Shown here in pieces: positions 34,901 to 42,588 of a stretch of DNA of 64,000 nucleotides (the first letter of the stretch is position 1; every line of letters starts with the position of its first letter). Below the pieces are notes generated by a model, which was not told the origin of the DNA, made no database searches, and saw only the letters and a list, made by a program, of their open reading frames with translations. The stretch spans positions 1-64,000 of the forward strand of contig MEGH01000023.1 of the NCBI GenBank assembly GCA_001725415.1, given 5' to 3'. Both the position numbers and the translations under genes were made by a program. The stretch is from Pseudonocardia sp. SCN 73-27 (GTDB lineage Bacteria > Actinomycetota > Actinomycetes > Mycobacteriales > Pseudonocardiaceae).

Positions 34901-36662
34901 CGTCCGCATCGGCGGCGAGCAGCGCTGGCTCGCGATCGAGGACGCGGGCCGAATCCGCGACGCGCTGGGCGCCGCGCTGCCCGTCGGCGTGCCCGAGACG
35001 TTCACCGAACCCGTCCCGGACCCCTTGGGCGACCTGGTGATCCGCTACGCCCGCTCGCACGGCCCGTTCCCGGCCGCCGACGTCGCGGCCCGGTTCGGGC
35101 TGGGCGTCGCGGTCGTCGCCGGGGTGCTCGACCGGCTCACCGGCACCGGTCGGCTCGTCCGCGGGGAGCTGCGCCCGGGCGCCGAGGGCATCGAGTACTG
35201 CGACGCCGAGGTCCTGCGCCGGCTGCGCCGGGCGTCGCTCGCGCGGCTGCGGTCCGAGGTCGAGCCCGTCGAACAACGGGCACTCGGCCGGTTCCTGCCG
35301 GCCTGGCAGGGTGTGAGGGCCGCGACCGCGGCGCCGGGCCGGCGCGGCCGCTTCCGCGGCGCACCCGGACCCGAGGACGTCATGGGCGTCGTCGAGCAGC
35401 TGGCCGGGGCGCCGCTGCCGGCGAGTGCGCTGGAGTCGCTGATCCTGCCCGCCCGGTTGCCCGGCTACGGGTCCGCGCTGCTCGACGAGCTGACAGCCGC
35501 GGGCGAGGTCACCTGGACCGGGTGCGGCACCCTCGCCGGTGCCGACGGCTGGCTCGCCGTGGCCCCCGCCGACGTCGCCGACCTCCTGCTGCCCGAACCC
35601 GAACCCGACGTGGCGGCCACCCCGCTGCACCGGGCGATCCTGGGCGCGCTCGGCATGCCGCCCGACGCCACCGAGCTGCCCGCCCACCCCGGCGCCGCGC
35701 TGTTCTTCCGCGGCCTCGCCGGCGCCGCCTCCCGTACCCTGCTCGACCAGGACGAACAGGCCCCCACCGACGACGCCGTCGTCACCGCGATCTGGGACCT
35801 GGTGTGGGCGGGGCTGCTCACCAACGACACCCTGGGCCCGTTGCGCGCCAAGCTGTCCGGCGGCCGGGGTGGTGCGCACAAGCAGCGCCGCCAGGCCCCC
35901 CGGGGCCGGTACGCCCAGCTCCGCGCGGGCCGGCCCGCGATGCCGACGCGCGGCGGCCCGCCGTCCGTCGGCGGCCACCTCGAACGCCACGGCGTCCTCA
36001 CCCGCGGAGCGCTGTCGACCGAACGCGGCAAGGGCGGGTTCGCCGCCGTCTACCGGGTGCTCCGCGCGATGGAGGACTCGGGACGGTGCCGGCGCGGGTA
36101 CGTCGTCGACGGGCTCGGGGCCGCCCAGTTCGCGGTCCCGGGGGCGATCGACCGGCTGCGGGCACTGTCGCGTCCCGACGGGTCGGCAGCCCCGTCCGCT
36201 CCGGACGAGCCGGCCGAGCTCGAGTTCGGCGACGGCCCCACCGGCCCGGGGATGACCCGTCGTGCCGGACGTGGGCGGCAGGAACCGTCCGGCCCGTCGG
36301 CCGTCGTGCTCGCCGCCGCCGATCCCGCCCAGCCCTACGGCGCCGCGCTCGACTGGCCGTCGACGGTCGGCGAGTCGTCACACCGGCCCGGCCGCAAGGC
36401 GGGCGCGCTGGTGGTGCTCGTCGACGGGGCCCCCGCGCTGTACGTGGAGCGTGGCGGCCGGTCGTTGCTGTCGTTCACCGACGACCGGACGGAGCTCCGC
36501 GCCGGGGCCGACGCCTTGGCCGGGGCGGTGCACGAGGGCTGGCTCGGCTCGTTGGCGGTGGAGAAGGCCGACGGGGTGGGCTCGCTCGCGTCGGACCTGA
36601 CGGACGTCCTCACCGAGGCGGGATTCCGCGTGACGCCGAAGGGCCTGCGCCTGCGCGCCTGA
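31932..36662 (+). CDS. lhr: Lhr family ATP-dependent helicase
   Basis: This protein of about 1576 residues is the Lhr superfamily-2 helicase, a 3'-5' enzyme active on RNA:DNA hybrids and linked to DNA repair. The core shows Walker A VVAPTGSGKTLAAFL, VSPLKALAVDVQRNL, TTPESLFLIL, the DEVH box VVIDEVHAVAGTKRGAH, LSATVRPLDEV, and motifs V-VI VATSSLELGIDMGAVDLVVQ and QRVGRAGHQVG. The remaining 1000 residues are the winged-helix and Lhr-CTD regions. ATG 31932 or 31935 is the start; the two are adjacent. In mycobacteria nei lies beside lhr, but here nei is 9 kb away. The gene follows decayed transporter DNA. Confidence 0.95.
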   Translation: MMVDVSALDGFSPATRDWFTGAFAAPTPAQEGAWTAAQAGRNALVVAPTGSGKTLAAFLWALDRLATEPVPEDPRRRCRILYVSPLKALAVDVQRNLRSPLTGIRQAAQRLGLPVPDVTVGMRTGDTPAEERRRFGRTPPDVLVTTPESLFLILTSAARESLLGVETVVIDEVHAVAGTKRGAHMALSLERLDELLTRQGNGPAQRIGLSATVRPLDEVSTFLAGARPVEIVQPKTPKTIEVDVQVPVPDLAALDEQPAPGSADEEVIGSAAGTARKPSIWPAVERRLLELVREHRSTIVFSNSRRLAERLTSRLNELAAEEAEAADAVDLDEVTDGTAFPAEAIGQSGIGGGAPPTVARAHHGSMSREQRTQVEEELKSGLLPCVVATSSLELGIDMGAVDLVVQVEAPPSVASGLQRVGRAGHQVGAVSRGVVFPKYRGDLVSCAVVAERMASGAIESMRYPRNPLDVLAQQIVAMVAMETWTLSDLAAVVRRAAPFAALPDSALHSVLDMLSGRYPSEEFGELRARITWDRVTDELAGRPGAQRLAVTSGGTIPDRGLFTVMTPGGADGAGSRVGELDEEMVYESRVGDTFLLGTSSWRVEDITHDRVIVTPAPGEPARMPFWKGESIGRPLELGRAVGAFVREMAGLPDAQARERAAAAGLDEWAIDNLVAYLHEQRDSTRHVPSDRTILVERFRDELGDWRLVVHSPFGSQVNGPWALAIAARMRERRGVEVSAAGADDGIVLRLPDAVDDNGSEVVPTAEDVLLDPAEVEQIVVGELGGSSLYASRFRECAARALLLPRRDPKRRSPLWQQRQKSAQLLSVAGKYEQFPITLEAMRECVQDVYDLPGLRELMSDVGSRKVKVVEVATSQPSPFARSLLFGYVGMFLYEADAPLAERRAAALSLDSTLLAELLGSEAIRELLDPEVLAEVEASLQRTADDRHARDAEGAADLLRFLGDLTEEEAAARGVEAAWLTELEAARRAIRVRIGGEQRWLAIEDAGRIRDALGAALPVGVPETFTEPVPDPLGDLVIRYARSHGPFPAADVAARFGLGVAVVAGVLDRLTGTGRLVRGELRPGAEGIEYCDAEVLRRLRRASLARLRSEVEPVEQRALGRFLPAWQGVRAATAAPGRRGRFRGAPGPEDVMGVVEQLAGAPLPASALESLILPARLPGYGSALLDELTAAGEVTWTGCGTLAGADGWLAVAPADVADLLLPEPEPDVAATPLHRAILGALGMPPDATELPAHPGAALFFRGLAGAASRTLLDQDEQAPTDDAVVTAIWDLVWAGLLTNDTLGPLRAKLSGGRGGAHKQRRQAPRGRYAQLRAGRPAMPTRGGPPSVGGHLERHGVLTRGALSTERGKGGFAAVYRVLRAMEDSGRCRRGYVVDGLGAAQFAVPGAIDRLRALSRPDGSAAPSAPDEPAELEFGDGPTGPGMTRRAGRGRQEPSGPSAVVLAAADPAQPYGAALDWPSTVGESSHRPGRKAGALVVLVDGAPALYVERGGRSLLSFTDDRTELRAGADALAGAVHEGWLGSLAVEKADGVGSLASDLTDVLTEAGFRVTPKGLRLRA

Positions 36663-36665
36663 CGT

Positions 36666-36733
36666 GACCGCCGAGTTCGACCGGACACTGCGCCGGACCA
36701 TGATCGACGCAGTCCGGTGTCGAACTGGGCGGT
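36666..36733. repeat. repeat family B, copy B2
   Basis: Inverted repeat with the left arm ACCGCCGAGTTCGAC (36667-36681) and the right arm GTCGAACTGGGCGGT (36719-36733) around GGACCATGATCGACGCAGTCC. It begins four bases after the lhr stop. It shares arms and core with B1 and B3. Confidence 0.8.
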
Positions 36734-36809
36734 TGCCCGGTCGGCGACGGCCGCAGCATCCTGGGTTCCCGGCGCGACGCCGCGCCGACCTGCGTTCCGG
36801 GAGCGTCGG

Positions 36810-37769
36810 ATGTCTCGCCGGCCGTCGAGCACGTGCGTGGTGTGGCTCGCGGTCGTCCTGGCAGTCCTGTCCGCGGCGGCGTGCAGCGGCGCGCCGTCCG
36901 GCAACCGGAGCTTCGACGTCCACTCCCCCGGTGACCTGGCGTTGTCGCCGGACGGGGGCACGGCCTACGTCGTCGACCAGGCCGACGGGGTGGTCCGCGC
37001 CGTCGACACGGGCAACGGGCGGGAGCGGCTGCCCGTCGACGCCCCGTTCACCGACTCCCTGGCCGCCGACCACGCCGGGACCCGGCTGTTCGCGTTCTCC
37101 CGCTCGGCCGGCGCGGTCACGGAGATCGACCTGCTGTCGATGGCGGTGGTCGCCCGCATCTCCGCGGACGACCCCGTCGCGGTGGCGATCGCGCCCGACG
37201 ACTCCCGGGCCTACGTCGCGAGCGGTCGCGGCGGGTCGCTGACGGTCCTGGACCTGGCGTCGGGGGCGGCGGTGGTGCGCCCGGTGGGTGTCTCACCGAG
37301 CGACGTCGTCGCGGCGGGCGGGCACGTGTACGTCGCGCTGGCGGCGACCCGCACCGTCGCGGTGCTCAGCCCCGACGGTGTCGCGGTGGGCGAGGTCCGG
37401 CTCCCGATGAGTGCCGTGACCAGAGGGAACCCGATCCGGATCGCCGTCACCCCCGACGGGTCGACGTTGCTGGCGCTCGACCCGGTGCGCAGCGAGCTGT
37501 ACGTCGTCGATCCGCGGTCGTCGGAGCTGCTCTCGACGCTCGGCGCCGCCGAGGGCTCGTCGGAGCTGCGGATGTCGGCGGACGGGGCGCGCGCGTACGT
37601 GGTCGGGACGACGGCGACGGACATCGCGGAGATCGACGTCCGGACCCGGGCCCGGACGACGACGGTGTCGCTGGGGTGCACCCCGGGTGGGATCGCGGAG
37701 ACGCCGGACGGCCGTGCGCTGGTCGCGACGTGCCCGGGGCTCGACACCGTCGTGCTGCGGGCGCGGTGA
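36810..37769 (+). CDS. YncE-like beta-propeller lipoprotein
   Basis: This 319-residue protein begins MSRRPSSTCVVWLAVVLAVL and has a lipobox LSAAACSG, so it should be exported and lipid-anchored with Cys near residue 29 at its mature start. The body consists of repeated beta-propeller blades of the YncE/cytochrome-D1-like kind, each with a pattern such as LALSPDGGTAYVVDQADGVVRAVD, VAIAPDDSRAYVASG and IAVTPDGSTLLALDPVRSELYVVD. Such proteins are often scaffolds and no reaction is implied. The ATG at 36810 is preceded by CCGGGAGCG. The frame is open upstream but passes through repeat B2. Its stop overlaps a GTG of the next gene frame. Confidence 0.82.
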   Translation: MSRRPSSTCVVWLAVVLAVLSAAACSGAPSGNRSFDVHSPGDLALSPDGGTAYVVDQADGVVRAVDTGNGRERLPVDAPFTDSLAADHAGTRLFAFSRSAGAVTEIDLLSMAVVARISADDPVAVAIAPDDSRAYVASGRGGSLTVLDLASGAAVVRPVGVSPSDVVAAGGHVYVALAATRTVAVLSPDGVAVGEVRLPMSAVTRGNPIRIAVTPDGSTLLALDPVRSELYVVDPRSSELLSTLGAAEGSSELRMSADGARAYVVGTTATDIAEIDVRTRARTTTVSLGCTPGGIAETPDGRALVATCPGLDTVVLRAR

Positions 37770-37816
37770 CCCGCTCTTCGGATGACAAGGGGACCGTCGC
37801 GTCGGATGATCGGGCC

Positions 37817-39787
37817 ATGCGCGACGACGCCCAGGGTCCTGTCATGCGGCGTCCCGCCGCCGATGTCCTCGACACGACCGGGATCGGTCGCTACGTCGGA
37901 TGGCTCGCCGCGGAACGGGACCTGCGCTTCGACGACTACGACGCACTCTGGGAGTGGTCCGTCGCGGAGCCGGAGGACTTCTGGGAGTCGATCTGGGACC
38001 ACTTCGCCGTCGACGGCGACCACGAGCAGGTGCTGGGCTCGACGGAGATGCCGGGGGCGCAGTGGTTCCCGGGTTCGCGGGTCAACTACGCGCGTCACAT
38101 GCTGCGCCACGCCCTGTCCGGCGACGCGGACGACGACGTCGCGATCATCGCCCGCTCCCAGACCCGGGACCCGGTGGAGCTGACGTTCGCCGAGCTGGCC
38201 GACCAGGTCGGGCGGGCGCGAGCCGGGCTGCAGCGGCTGGGGGTGCAGGCCGGCGACCGCGTCGTCGCCTACCTGCCCAACATCCCCGAGGCGCTGGTCG
38301 CGTTCCTGGCGGCGGCGAGCCTGGGGGCGACGTGGGCGTCGTGCGCGCCGGAGTTCGGGTCACGGTCGGTGGTCGACCGGTTCGCGCAGGTCGAGCCGAC
38401 GGTGCTGTTGACCGTCGGCGGATACACCCACGGCGCCAAGGCGATCGACAAGAGCACGGAGGTCGCGGCGATCCGGGCGGGCCTGCCGAGCGTGCGGCAC
38501 GTCGTCGCGGTGCCGTTCGGTCCGGTCGAGGTGCCGGACGCGATGCCGTGGGGCGATCTCCTCGCCGAGCCCGGCCCGCTCGAGTTCGACCCGGTGCCGT
38601 TCGATCAGCCGCTCTACGTGCTGTTCTCGTCGGGGACGACGGGCCTGCCCAAGGTGATCGTCCACTCCCACGGCGGCATCCTGCTCGAGCACCTCAAGCT
38701 GCACGCCCTGCATCTCGACACCCGCCCCGGCGACCGGGCCCTCTGGTTCACGACGACGGCCTGGGCGATGTGGAACATCACGATCTCGGCGATGCTCGTC
38801 GGCGGTTCACTGGTGCTGCTCGACGGCAACCCGCTCTACCCGGACCTCGAGGAGCAGTGGCGGATCGTCGCCGAGACGGGGGCGTCGCTGCTCGGGACCA
38901 GCCCCGGCTACCTGATGGCGTGCCGCGCGCAGGGCGTGCGCCCGACCGAGCTGCTCGGCGGCAGCGCCGGGACGCTGCGGCAGATCGGGGTGACGGGTGC
39001 GCCACTGCCCGCGGAGGCGTTCGACTGGCTCTCCGAGCAGTTCGGCGACGACGTCCTGATCAACTCGATCAGCGGCGGCACCGACGTGTGCAGCGCGTTC
39101 GTCGGCGGCGGGCCGTGGCAGCCGGTGTACCGGGGCGAGATCGCCGGGCCGTGCCTGGGCGTCGACGTCACCGCGTTCGACCCCGACGGCAAGGAGATCG
39201 TCGACGAGTTGGGCGAGCTGGTGGTGCGGGCGCCGATGCCGTCGATGCCGGTGCGGTTCTGGGACGACCCGGGCGACGAGCGCTACCGCGAGGCCTACTT
39301 CGACACCTACCCCGGCGTGTGGCGCCATGGGGACTGGGTCATCCGCACGCGGTACCGCAGCTTCGTGGTGACGGGCCGCTCCGACGCGACGCTCAACCGC
39401 GGCGGGGTGCGGCTGGGCACCGCGGAGTTCTACTCCGTGGTCGAGGACCTGCCGGAGATCGACGACAGCCTCGTCGTGCACCTGGAGGATGCCACGGGCG
39501 CGACGTCGGGGAACCTGGTGCTGTTCGTGGTGCTGGACGAGGGCGCCGAGCTCGACGACGCGCTGCGCCAGAAGATCCGCGGCACCCTGCGCGCGGAGCT
39601 GTCGCCGCGGCACGCACCCGACCACATCGCGGCCGTCCCCGCGGTGCCGCGGACCCTGACGGGCAAGAAGCTGGAGAAGCCGATCAAGCAGGTGCTGCTC
39701 GGGAAGGAACCGGGGGACGTCATCAGCGCGGACGCGGTGAGCGACTTCGACGCCGTCGCGGCCTACCGGGACGCGGCTCGCACCTGA
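37817..39787 (+). CDS. acetoacetyl-CoA synthetase
   Basis: This 656-residue acyl-CoA synthetase matches acetoacetate-CoA ligase, which activates acetoacetate with ATP and CoA. The N-terminal family segment LRFDDYDALWEWSVAEPEDFWESIWDHF is seen, then the AMP-binding core LYVLFSSGTTGLPKVIVHSHGG, TAWAMWNITISAML, SISGGTDVCSAFVGG, and the C-terminal SFVVTGRSDATLNRGGVRLGTAEFY and PRTLTGKKLEKPIKQ, whose Lys is the usual acetylation-controlled residue. ATG 37817 is preferred by length. A GTG at 37766 overlapping the stop of the lipoprotein gene (GTGA) is possible, adding 17 residues. It would let the cell use acetoacetate as a source of acetyl-CoA. Confidence 0.9.
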   Translation: MRDDAQGPVMRRPAADVLDTTGIGRYVGWLAAERDLRFDDYDALWEWSVAEPEDFWESIWDHFAVDGDHEQVLGSTEMPGAQWFPGSRVNYARHMLRHALSGDADDDVAIIARSQTRDPVELTFAELADQVGRARAGLQRLGVQAGDRVVAYLPNIPEALVAFLAAASLGATWASCAPEFGSRSVVDRFAQVEPTVLLTVGGYTHGAKAIDKSTEVAAIRAGLPSVRHVVAVPFGPVEVPDAMPWGDLLAEPGPLEFDPVPFDQPLYVLFSSGTTGLPKVIVHSHGGILLEHLKLHALHLDTRPGDRALWFTTTAWAMWNITISAMLVGGSLVLLDGNPLYPDLEEQWRIVAETGASLLGTSPGYLMACRAQGVRPTELLGGSAGTLRQIGVTGAPLPAEAFDWLSEQFGDDVLINSISGGTDVCSAFVGGGPWQPVYRGEIAGPCLGVDVTAFDPDGKEIVDELGELVVRAPMPSMPVRFWDDPGDERYREAYFDTYPGVWRHGDWVIRTRYRSFVVTGRSDATLNRGGVRLGTAEFYSVVEDLPEIDDSLVVHLEDATGATSGNLVLFVVLDEGAELDDALRQKIRGTLRAELSPRHAPDHIAAVPAVPRTLTGKKLEKPIKQVLLGKEPGDVISADAVSDFDAVAAYRDAART

Positions 39788-39797
39788 CGGCCGTTCA

Positions 39798-39860
39798 CGC
39801 CGAGTTCGACATCAGCCTGGACGCGTCCATGATCGAACCAGCGTGGCGTCGAACTCGGCG
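39798..39860. repeat. repeat family B, copy B3
   Basis: Perfect 13-base arms CGCCGAGTTCGAC (39798-39810) and GTCGAACTCGGCG (39848-39860) flank a centre containing TCCATGATCGAACCA. It lies between the convergent acetoacetyl-CoA synthetase and lipoprotein genes, ten bases after the former's stop. Confidence 0.85.
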
Positions 39861-39871
39861 GGGTTCGGTGC

Positions 39872-40357
39872 TCAGGACCCGAACGCCGACCTCAGCGCGC
39901 GCAGGGCGTCCTGCAGCGAGGCCAGCGCGGGTCCGCACACCGCGGGGTCCGGGGCCGGGCCCTGGCCGGGTGGGAGCAGGCAGCCACCCTTGGTGAGCCG
40001 GTCGACCGCGCCGTCGACGGAGTTCGCCGCCGCGGTGACCGCGGCCTGCTCGGCGGGGCCGTGGGCAGCGGCGCGGGCGGCGACGGTCGCGTTGGCGACC
40101 TCCCGGACGAACCGCGCGCACTGCGGGTAGACCCGCGTGGCGTCCTGGGTGGCGCACTCGTCCTTGCCGAACACCGTCAGCTTGTCGACGACGTCCGCGC
40201 GCTGCGCGGTCGGAGAGGCGTCGCGGGAGGCCTGGGCCGCGTTCGACGAGGTCTGCGGCGTCTGGGCGCAGCCGGCGGTCAGCGCGGCGACGGCGGCGAG
40301 CCCGCAGAGGAACAGCCGCAGCCGGGGACCGACGGGACCTCGCACAGACACCGGCAC
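39872..40357 (-). CDS. putative lipoprotein of unknown function
   Basis: This 161-residue protein has a basic start (VPVSVRGPVGPRLRLF), a hydrophobic stretch CGLAAVAALTAG and a lipobox ending in Cys near residue 30 (LTAGCAQ). The mature part is Ala-rich and helical, with four more cysteines (KDECATQ, YPQCARF, KGGCLLP, AVCGPA) that could form two disulfides. No family was recognised. The GTG at 40357 is preceded by TAGGGT and seven bases; in-frame GTGs lie two and four codons downstream. It sits 89 bases downstream of the YidC paralogue on the same strand. Confidence 0.65.
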   Translation of the reverse strand: MPVSVRGPVGPRLRLFLCGLAAVAALTAGCAQTPQTSSNAAQASRDASPTAQRADVVDKLTVFGKDECATQDATRVYPQCARFVREVANATVAARAAAHGPAEQAAVTAAANSVDGAVDRLTKGGCLLPPGQGPAPDPAVCGPALASLQDALRALRSAFGS

Positions 40358-40446
40358 GGGGTCGACCCTATGCCCGACACCGTTTCCGCCGGCGCCCACC
40401 CGCCGCCGCCCCCGCACGAACGACCCCGGCCCTGACGAACGGCAGC

Positions 40447-41523
40447 TCAGTGCCGCCCACCCTTGCGGGCACCCGGCTTGCGACGGCCCGCGGCCGCCTT
40501 CCCCGACGTCCCGGCCGGCCGGCGCGGCCCACCGACCCCCGACGACGCCTGTGCCTGACCACCACGACGGGGACCCGCCTGCACGGGCTTGGCGCCGGGC
40601 TTGCGCGTCGGCGTCGCGGGCCTGGACCCGGGTCGTGGCGCGCTGTCCGCAGCCGTCACCGCGGCGGCGGCCCGTTGCTCGGCGAGTTGTTCGTCCTCGC
40701 GGTCCATCGCCTTGTGGACGAGGTGCTGCTGAACCATCGTCCAGCAGTTGTTGGTCAGCCAGTACAGCAGGATCGCGATCGGGAACGTGAAGAACAGCCC
40801 GCCGAGGATCACGCCGAGCGGGAAGATCCACGGCGTCAGCTTCATGAACCCGGCCATCTGCGCGGCCTGAGTCCCGGGCTCGGGCACCACGGTCTGCGTG
40901 GCGAGCTGCTGGCGCTGCGAGTTGCGCGCGGTGATGTGGGTGGCGACGGCCGCGAGCAGCATCAGCGGCACCGCGACGACGATCACCTCCCAGCGGTCGA
41001 CGTGCGTGCCGAAGGAGTCGAGCAGCGACTGGGGCATCCGCACCCACGACGACAGCGGCGCCCCGAAGAGCCGCGCCTCCAGGAAGGAGCGCACCTCGTC
41101 GGGACCGAAGACGTAGTTGCCGATGGCGGCGTTCTGCTCGAACGTCAGCCCGGGCCGGTTGAAGTAGCGCAGCACGTGCAGCAGCGCGAGGAACACCGGC
41201 ATCTGGATGAGCAGCGGCAGGCAGCCGCCCATCATGGAGACGCCGTGCTCCTTCTGGAGCTTCTGGGTCTCCTCGGCCATCTTCTGCTTGTCGCCGGCGT
41301 GGCGTTTGCGGATCTCGGCGAGCTGCGGGGCGATGACGCGCATCCGCCGCCCGGACCGCACCTGCGACAGGAACGGCTTGATCATGACGGCGCGCAGCGT
41401 CAGTACCAGGAAGACGACCGACAACGCCCAGGCGAACCCGCTCGACGGGCCCAGGACCAGCGCGAACGCCTGGTGCCAGAACCACATGACGGCGGAGACG
41501 GGGTAGTAGAGGAAGTTCAGCAC
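40447..41523 (-). CDS. yidC: YidC/Oxa1 family membrane protein insertase (paralogue)
   Basis: This 358-residue protein inserts membrane proteins. It begins VLNFLYYPVSAVMWFWHQAF (first helix), and the Oxa1 core follows: RAVMIKPFLSQVRSGRRMRVIAPQLAEIRKRH, KLQKEHGVSMMGGCLPLLIQMPVFLALLHVL, and a last pair of helices with IFPLGVILGGLFFTFPIAILLYWLTNNCWTMVQQHLV. The C-terminal 80 residues are basic and rich in Pro, Gly and Arg, suited to ribosome contact. The usual actinobacterial yidC lies in the rpmH-rnpA-yidC-jag cluster near the origin. None of those genes is here, so this is probably a second copy. GTG 41523 is chosen by similarity. Confidence 0.88.
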   Translation of the reverse strand: MLNFLYYPVSAVMWFWHQAFALVLGPSSGFAWALSVVFLVLTLRAVMIKPFLSQVRSGRRMRVIAPQLAEIRKRHAGDKQKMAEETQKLQKEHGVSMMGGCLPLLIQMPVFLALLHVLRYFNRPGLTFEQNAAIGNYVFGPDEVRSFLEARLFGAPLSSWVRMPQSLLDSFGTHVDRWEVIVVAVPLMLLAAVATHITARNSQRQQLATQTVVPEPGTQAAQMAGFMKLTPWIFPLGVILGGLFFTFPIAILLYWLTNNCWTMVQQHLVHKAMDREDEQLAEQRAAAAVTAADSAPRPGSRPATPTRKPGAKPVQAGPRRGGQAQASSGVGGPRRPAGTSGKAAAGRRKPGARKGGRH

Positions 41524-41614
41524 AGCGAACCACGGGGAACGGACACGGAAGGACTCCAGGAGGACCAGGGACGGGGGACACGGGTGTCCCGGCGGTCGGT
41601 CCGTGGAGCAGGCG

Positions 41615-41905
41615 TCAGACCGCCGGGAGCGGTCCCGACGGGGCTCGTGCCCGGGAGTGCCCTGCGGCGTCCGGGTCGTCCTGGCGCGGTGGCGCACTGC
41701 GTGACCGGGCCTGGCGCAGGGCGCGGGCGGTGACCGCGTGCAGCGGTGCGGCGGCGACGCGCAGGACGGCGGACGCGTGCCGCGCCATCCCCCACGCCCA
41801 CAGGGCGGCACCGAGGACACCGATGACGACGCCGGGCTCGCCGGCGAGCAGCGCGTAGCCCAGGACGAGCAGGACGAGTGCCTGCACCATCGGCTCGCCG
41901 CGCAT
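41615..41905 (-). CDS. small membrane protein
   Basis: This 96-residue protein has two hydrophobic segments close together (about 5-35, ALVLLVLGYALLAGEPGVVIGVLGAALWAWG), an Ala/Arg amphipathic region, and a polar Pro/Arg/Ser end. It lies 91 bases upstream of the yidC paralogue on the same strand and 44 bases downstream of the response-regulator stop. The ATG at 41905 is the likely start; a GTG two codons earlier is possible. No family was recognised. Confidence 0.6.
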   Translation of the reverse strand: MRGEPMVQALVLLVLGYALLAGEPGVVIGVLGAALWAWGMARHASAVLRVAAAPLHAVTARALRQARSRSAPPRQDDPDAAGHSRARAPSGPLPAV

Positions 41906-41949
41906 CGTCACCCCCTCACCGCAGACGACGGTACCGGACACCGCGCGCG

Positions 41950-42588
41950 TCAGGTCGTCAGCAGTCCGCGCCGGTAGGCGGCCGACACGGCGCTGGCACG
42001 GTCGCGGACGTCGAGCTTGGCGTAGATGTGGAGCAGGTGGGTCTTGATCGTCGCCTCGCTGATGAACAGCTTGCGGGCGGCCTCACGGTTGGTGGCACCG
42101 CCGGCGACGAGCTGCAGCACCTCCAGCTCGCGGGCCGACAGTGCCTCCTCGGCGGGGCTGCGGACCTGACCCATGAGCCGGCCGGCGACCGCGGGTGAGA
42201 GCACGGCCTCGCCGCGGTGGGCGGCGCGGACGGCGCGCAGCAGCTCCTCGCGCGGGGTGTCCTTGAGCAGGTAGCCGGTGGCGCCGGCTTCGATGGCGGG
42301 CAGGACGTCGCGGTCGGTGTCGAACGTCGTCAGCACGAGGACGCGTGGGCCGGACCCGGTGCGGCGCAGCTGCTTGATGGCCTCGACGCCGCCCATGACG
42401 GGCATCCGCAGGTCCATGAGGACGACGTCGACGGGGTCGTCCGACGCCGCGACCCGCGCCAGCGCCTCGGCGCCGTCGCCCGCCTCCCCGACCACGGCCA
42501 AATCCGGTTCGGCGGACAGCACGCCGCGCAACCCGTCGCGGACCACGGGGTGGTCGTCCACGATCAGGATCCGGATGGGCGGATTCAC
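41950..42588 (-). CDS. NarL/LuxR-type response regulator
   Basis: This 212-residue regulator has a receiver domain (4-120) with the acidic pocket VDDHP, the phosphoacceptor Asp59 in VVLMDLRMP, and the conserved Thr and Lys in VLTTFD and YLLKDT. A LuxR-type helix-turn-helix follows (about 148-208), with LSARELEVLQLVAGGATNREAARKLFISEATIKTHLLHIYAKL. Its GTG overlaps the stop of the histidine kinase gene by four bases (GTGA), so the two are a coupled pair. The kinase lies eight bases after an ABC permease gene, so this system probably controls that exporter. Confidence 0.93.
   Translation of the reverse strand: MNPPIRILIVDDHPVVRDGLRGVLSAEPDLAVVGEAGDGAEALARVAASDDPVDVVLMDLRMPVMGGVEAIKQLRRTGSGPRVLVLTTFDTDRDVLPAIEAGATGYLLKDTPREELLRAVRAAHRGEAVLSPAVAGRLMGQVRSPAEEALSARELEVLQLVAGGATNREAARKLFISEATIKTHLLHIYAKLDVRDRASAVSAAYRRGLLTT

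Noticed and set aside
36717-36809. Extended N-terminus of the beta-propeller lipoprotein
   Set aside because: It overlaps repeat B2 and lacks a signal. The ATG at 36810 gives a proper lipoprotein signal peptide with a ribosome site.
37817-39787. Acetyl-CoA synthetase (Acs) as the identity of the acyl-CoA synthetase
   Set aside because: The N-terminal FDDYDALWEWSVAEPEDFW segment and the overall pattern fit acetoacetyl-CoA synthetase better.
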